Shown: in pieces, positions 60,045 to 64,000 of the stretch
Layout of the letters: each line of letters starts with the position of its first letter
Position numbering within the stretch: the first letter of the stretch is position 1
NCBI GenBank assembly: GCA_017979445.1
Contig: CM030714.1
Span: forward strand, 44,779,220 to 44,843,219
Source of the DNA: Akebia trifoliata
Taxonomy: Eukaryota; Streptophyta; Magnoliopsida; Ranunculales; Lardizabalaceae
DNA length: 64,000 nt
Direction of reading: 5' to 3'
Program-made: the position numbers and the translations under genes
Notes under the pieces: model-generated
What the model saw: the letters and a program-made list of their open reading frames with translations, nothing else
Databases searched by the model: none
Told to the model about the DNA's origin: nothing

Positions 60045-63000
60045 TTACTGCTTTGCCTGCACAATAAAAATCCCAAATACCATCATAAGTCTCAGGTGAT
60101 TAGGCCAATATAACACATGAGTTAGTCCAGTAAGAACTAACAAGTTATTGACAGTTTAGTAAAAGAGGGAAGGGGTTCATGGAATTTCTTATTGTTTTGC
60201 CCATCTTCTAAATAATCTTTTACATTTACAAAAAATCATTAGAACACCACGTAGGATTCGAATAATATAAAGCTGTATGGTCCCTCCTGCATAAAAGTGA
60301 TGTGGTGCACATGCCACCCATATTCATGGATGTGATGTATGGCAAGCAGTTATAATTAATTGAATTATTTTCTGGAGAATGACAAAATGTTGGCATGGGT
60401 CCATTTCTTGGAAGTTTATAGTAACCAAATCAAGTTAATTTATGGGCAAGATGATGGTCACGACTCACGACCACTCCATCATGGAGATCTAAGCAAATTA
60501 TATGTTTTTGTAACGAACATTTAAGGGCATTTCAGTAATTTCCCTAGACCTAGAGGATGTAGTGCCCCCTCCAAGAGATCAAAGGCTGTTTTGCAATCTT
60601 TTCTCTCAGCATCTTTGACTTGATACAAGCAAATACCACTTTTCTGTCTGTATATCTAGTTGGCCATCTAAGTTATTAAAAAGTCAAGGGTATTCGAGTC
60701 ATTCCAAGACAAACGACCAACAAAATTTTTTTGGGCATCCGTACTGTATTTATAAAGAGAAGAAGAGTTTACCTGGGAGTAGAGAAAGGTTCCAAGAATA
60801 GCGATGGCAGCTCCGAGGGCGTTGATGGGTTGGACAGGTGTGTGGAAAATGATGATAGAAGAGACAATGACAGAGATCCGCTTCATGGTGTTTCCAATGC
60901 TAAACGTCAAGGGGGAGATCTCATTCAGAGACATGTAAGACACCTGGTTGTACAGATGGTAGAACACACTCTGGGCAGCCACCCACCTATTGTGTATGAT
61001 TCAAAGCCACAAAAAAATACTTTACTTTAATAAGAAGAATAATTAAAATTTTGATGATCACTACTGTTACATCATGAAAACCATGACACTAAAATTTCTT
61101 CTTCAATCATTCACAATAGGGAAAAAAGCAGAAGCTAAGCATTGGGTTTATGAGGTTGACAGTCGTAACATAAAAGGTTTCATAAATAGCACGCATTTAA
61201 AATAACCAGAAGCTTTGGTCAAACATTCAATTTCACTAGCAGATATCCATCAACTATTTGGTGGCATTTCCATTCAAACAAGCAGTGCATATCTTACTGG
61301 ATTTTGTTAACATGTGCCCTAAGAGCCTATGTTATGGTGCATTAAATACACCTTGAAAATAAGCATTTGCGGGCAATTTTGGTAAGAAATTTTTTAGGGC
61401 GTTTTTTTTGTTGTTGGTAGGAATGCTTATTTCCAAGGTGTATTGAATGTTGTGTGCCCTTAGGGCACATGTTAACAAAACCCTATTTAACTCTAACAGT
61501 GTTAGAAAGAGTGAAAGACAGAATAATCTCTGAGATGGCCTAAATTTGATGTGCTCTTCTCTACCTTGGATCATACACAGGTGTTCTTTACCTCGTATCA
61601 CACATCGCACAGGTTTGCATATAGGATAACAACAATGCTTCCTACAAGGTCCCCATCAAGACAGCCAGATGAAAAACTTCATTTTTGGCAGAATAAATGC
61701 TGTGGTCAATTGTAAGGAATCCAAACAAATTAAATCTCCTAGGTGGGACCCATCATAGTACATCATCGGTTGAACACAATTATTCTCCACAAGAGAGCGT
61801 ATTTCTTCAAGAGAAACATTTTCCTTACTTGGTAAAGATTTTAAGCCTTACTAAGGGTCGTTTTGCTCAAATGGATGACCACATCAGCAATTAACACAAC
61901 AGCTCTCTACATTTCTTCGAAGAACTCGGATAAAAAAACAACAATTTCTTTTGAGCTTGATCCAAGGTTTTGAAAATGGACGGCTACCGAACTTCCACAT
62001 AACTCCCAAACTTAAAATTGAAATTCAATGGTGACAAATAAATTTTTTGGAATTTTTTTTTTCAAAGTTCATAGACTTTTGTCTTGTACAACCCTGAAGC
62101 ATCGGATCATGTTTTTGGATGCCACAAGGGGAGTCCAAGGACCTTAGTGAGGGTGAAATCCTTACTAAGTAAGGCTAGTCGGACTCTTTCTTCAATTATC
62201 CCAATGTTCACAATATATAGTGTCGAATATCTACAACGTAGAGATTCGGACCTCGACAATAGCAGAATTATTTACAAGTTAATTCACAAAAGGTAAAAAA
62301 CGATCAGTAGTTTTTCACTTATTTTTGTCATACATTTAACATTCTTTATCTTGGAACAGAGGGACCCCTCATATGTTGGACTATTTATTTGTCGCTACTT
62401 TCTATATCTAAGCTGATTCTTGAAACAAAGAGAGAACAGTTTCTTTCAATATTTCACTGTAAATATTAAAATGTGTTTGGAGGTTTTTAACTAACTATTT
62501 ACCAACAAATATGCACAAATTGAGGTAAAATACAAGCAAAAAAAAAAAAACAAGAAAATGAGAGCAATTAGTTCTTGTGGTTACCATATGAAATGGGGTC
62601 CAATCTGAGAGACTGCTTGGTCCCATCCAGCTGCCCACATCTGGGGACCCTCCACAGCAATCGCAAATGGGGTGAGAATCAACAGTGACAACATAGACAA
62701 ACAAGCGTAGTAGTTCATTCCACCAACCGACTTCCCCTTCATCCCTTTCTTTGAAAATATGTTTCGAAATACAAACGCCAGATTTGATATCATAGCTCCC
62801 ATAAACCCTAACATCACGACAAATTCCACCAAACTCATTTCAGAAAACAACCACCACAAAGGGGGGAACCCCAATTGAATTTTGAAATCTAAAAGAATAA
62901 AACTCGCTATGCAAATTTTATTTTCTCTCTAATGAAATAATCTTCTTACCAATCATGTTGAAATTGAGCTCAGTGACAGCTGCGAGAGCGCAACCTCCGA

Positions 63001-63784
63001 TAATTGGAAGAAGTGAGAGATAAACTGGCACGGGAAACGATTCGCCCAACAAAAACCTCGAAACCAAGACACTGAAAGCTGGCTCACCACTCTTGATGAT
63101 GTGAGTGAAGGAAACTGCAACCTTTGACATACTCACAGTTGCTGCAACATGCCCTATTGTATGCGCCACAGCCACCTGAAACCCCCAAAACAGACGAAAA
63201 ACTAACAAATCAAACCAAAACTAAAACCCTAAAAAGCACATTTAAATCCCTATTTTTCTTACCGGAAAGAGAGATTTCCAGAACTCTCTATCAGTTTTTG
63301 GAACCTCAGCTATCCGAGTAGCCCAAGAAATCAACATCATAAGAGATCCAGTTGCGAGTGAAAGTGTGGACGTGAGCCATGGATAGGGAAAAGCGTTGAG
63401 AACCTTCTTGTTATAGATATTGAAGATCACATTCAAAGCCCACCAAGTGGCGAAATAGATGCTTATTTTGAGCTTCTGCGCTGCGGCCGCTCGTGATTCT
63501 TGATCGAGGAGTTCGATGTTGGAGTCGATCGGCTGCGATCGATCAGCTTCATAAACTTTGCAATCGAATGTTGGTTTTCGATTATTTAGACCATTAGAGG
63601 ATCCAAAACCTCCAACAGAGGAAATATGGAGAGGTTTCTGAGCGGAGAAAACCGAATTAAGGCTTCTCGCTGCAGATATGGGAGGAATCAACGAGATTCG
63701 CTGTTTCGAACAAATCGATGACTTCTGCCGAAGAAGATCAGAGGCTGTAAAAGCCGCAGCGGATTGTTTTACTGAGCAAATCAT
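60045..63784 (-). CDS. GPT: Plastid glucose-6-phosphate/phosphate translocator (GPT)
   Basis: Inner-envelope antiporter that exchanges glucose 6-phosphate for inorganic phosphate or triose phosphate in heterotrophic plastids, feeding starch synthesis and the oxidative pentose phosphate pathway. Exons: 63784-63263, 63175-62950, 62807-62585, 60986-60773 and 60056-60045; 1,197 nt, 398 aa (Arabidopsis GPT1 is about 388). Residues 1 to about 85 are a Ser/Arg-rich transit peptide. The mature part starts near YEADRSQP and continues with KLKISIYFATWWALNVIFNI. Family signatures: NKKVLNAFPYPWLTSTLSL, HTIGHVAATVSMSKVAVSFT, HIIKSGEPAFSV, ELNFNMIGFMGAMISNLAFV, FRNIFSKKGMKGKSVGGMNY, and the end GNTMKRISVIVSS with FHTPVQPINALGAAIAILG. 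The last exon has only AKQ-stop. All splice phases agree. Which GPT paralogue this is cannot be decided here. Confidence 0.95.
61299..61482. mobile_element. MITE in GPT intron 3
   Basis: ggattttgttaacatgtgcc (61299-61318) and the reverse of 61463-61482 (ggttttgttaacatgtgccc) form near-perfect inverted ends. The inversion continues inward through caccttgaaaataagcat against atgcttatttccaaggtg. Total 184 bp. No clear target-site duplication. Confidence 0.7.
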
Positions 63785-64000
63785 GTTAATTTAACCTAAA
63801 AAACAATTCTTTCAGAAATCAAGTTGATCTGTACTTATGAAACTTCAAATACTCAAAATTTGATCTTTAGAAGCACAGAAACTTGATCTAACACTTGTTC
63901 AGATTGTTAATTATAAAATCAGGACAAACTCGGATAGATTCTCTCGATTTCTCAACTAAAGAAAATCCAGAGATCTTCTAATTTTTCTACCAATTAAACA
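63785..64000 (-). promoter_or_regulatory. GPT 5' UTR region
   Basis: Sequence just upstream of the GPT start codon; the 5' UTR is expected here. No TATA box identified before the window ends. Confidence 0.35.

Overview
The window is plant nuclear DNA, most likely from a eudicot. It is AT-rich, its genes have GT-AG introns, and the introns and gaps are full of decayed LINEs, SINE-like retroposons, MITEs and foldback elements. Two of the genes encode plastid proteins (ribosomal protein L6 and a glucose-6-phosphate/phosphate translocator). I cannot name the species. Every gene I can support lies on the minus strand, so upstream is to the right. Exon boundaries were read by hand from reading frame, splice sites and remembered family sequences; no alignment was run.

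Layout, left to right. (1) 1-12,642: 5' half of a UBP5-type ubiquitin-specific protease. Eight exons are visible and the 3' half lies off the left edge. Its large introns hold LINE, RTE-LINE and hairpin-MITE insertions. (2) 12,643-14,244: a short gap with a SINE-like retroposon flanked by a 13-bp target-site duplication. (3) 14,245-24,943: plastid ribosomal protein L6 in three exons. A 9.2-kb second intron holds a minus-strand LINE that was itself hit by a plus-strand LINE fragment and a foldback element. (4) 24,944-29,615: two small MITEs, a hAT-like element carrying a broken cytochrome P450 fragment, C-tracts and a tandem duplication. (5) 29,616-30,630: COX16 in three exons. (6) 30,631-37,348: gene-poor repeats. 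(7) 37,413-58,085: a tandem array of bifunctional TH2-like genes (TenA-like N-terminal domain plus HAD phosphatase C-terminal domain). Three copies have six exons and full open frames (543, 549 and 556 aa). The array is bracketed by two relics that each keep only the upstream flank and the last exon. (8) 60,045-63,784: plastid glucose-6-phosphate/phosphate translocator in five exons.

The single-copy genes are ordinary housekeeping or organelle genes. The unusual part is the TH2-like array. This thiamin-salvage enzyme is, as far as I recall, usually single-copy. Here it is amplified, the copies differ in HAD motif residues, and none starts with an obvious targeting peptide. The most informative mobile elements are the P450-carrying hAT element, a complete 338-bp TRIM upstream of one TH2 copy, and a 99-bp tRNA-derived retroposon inside a TH2 intron.
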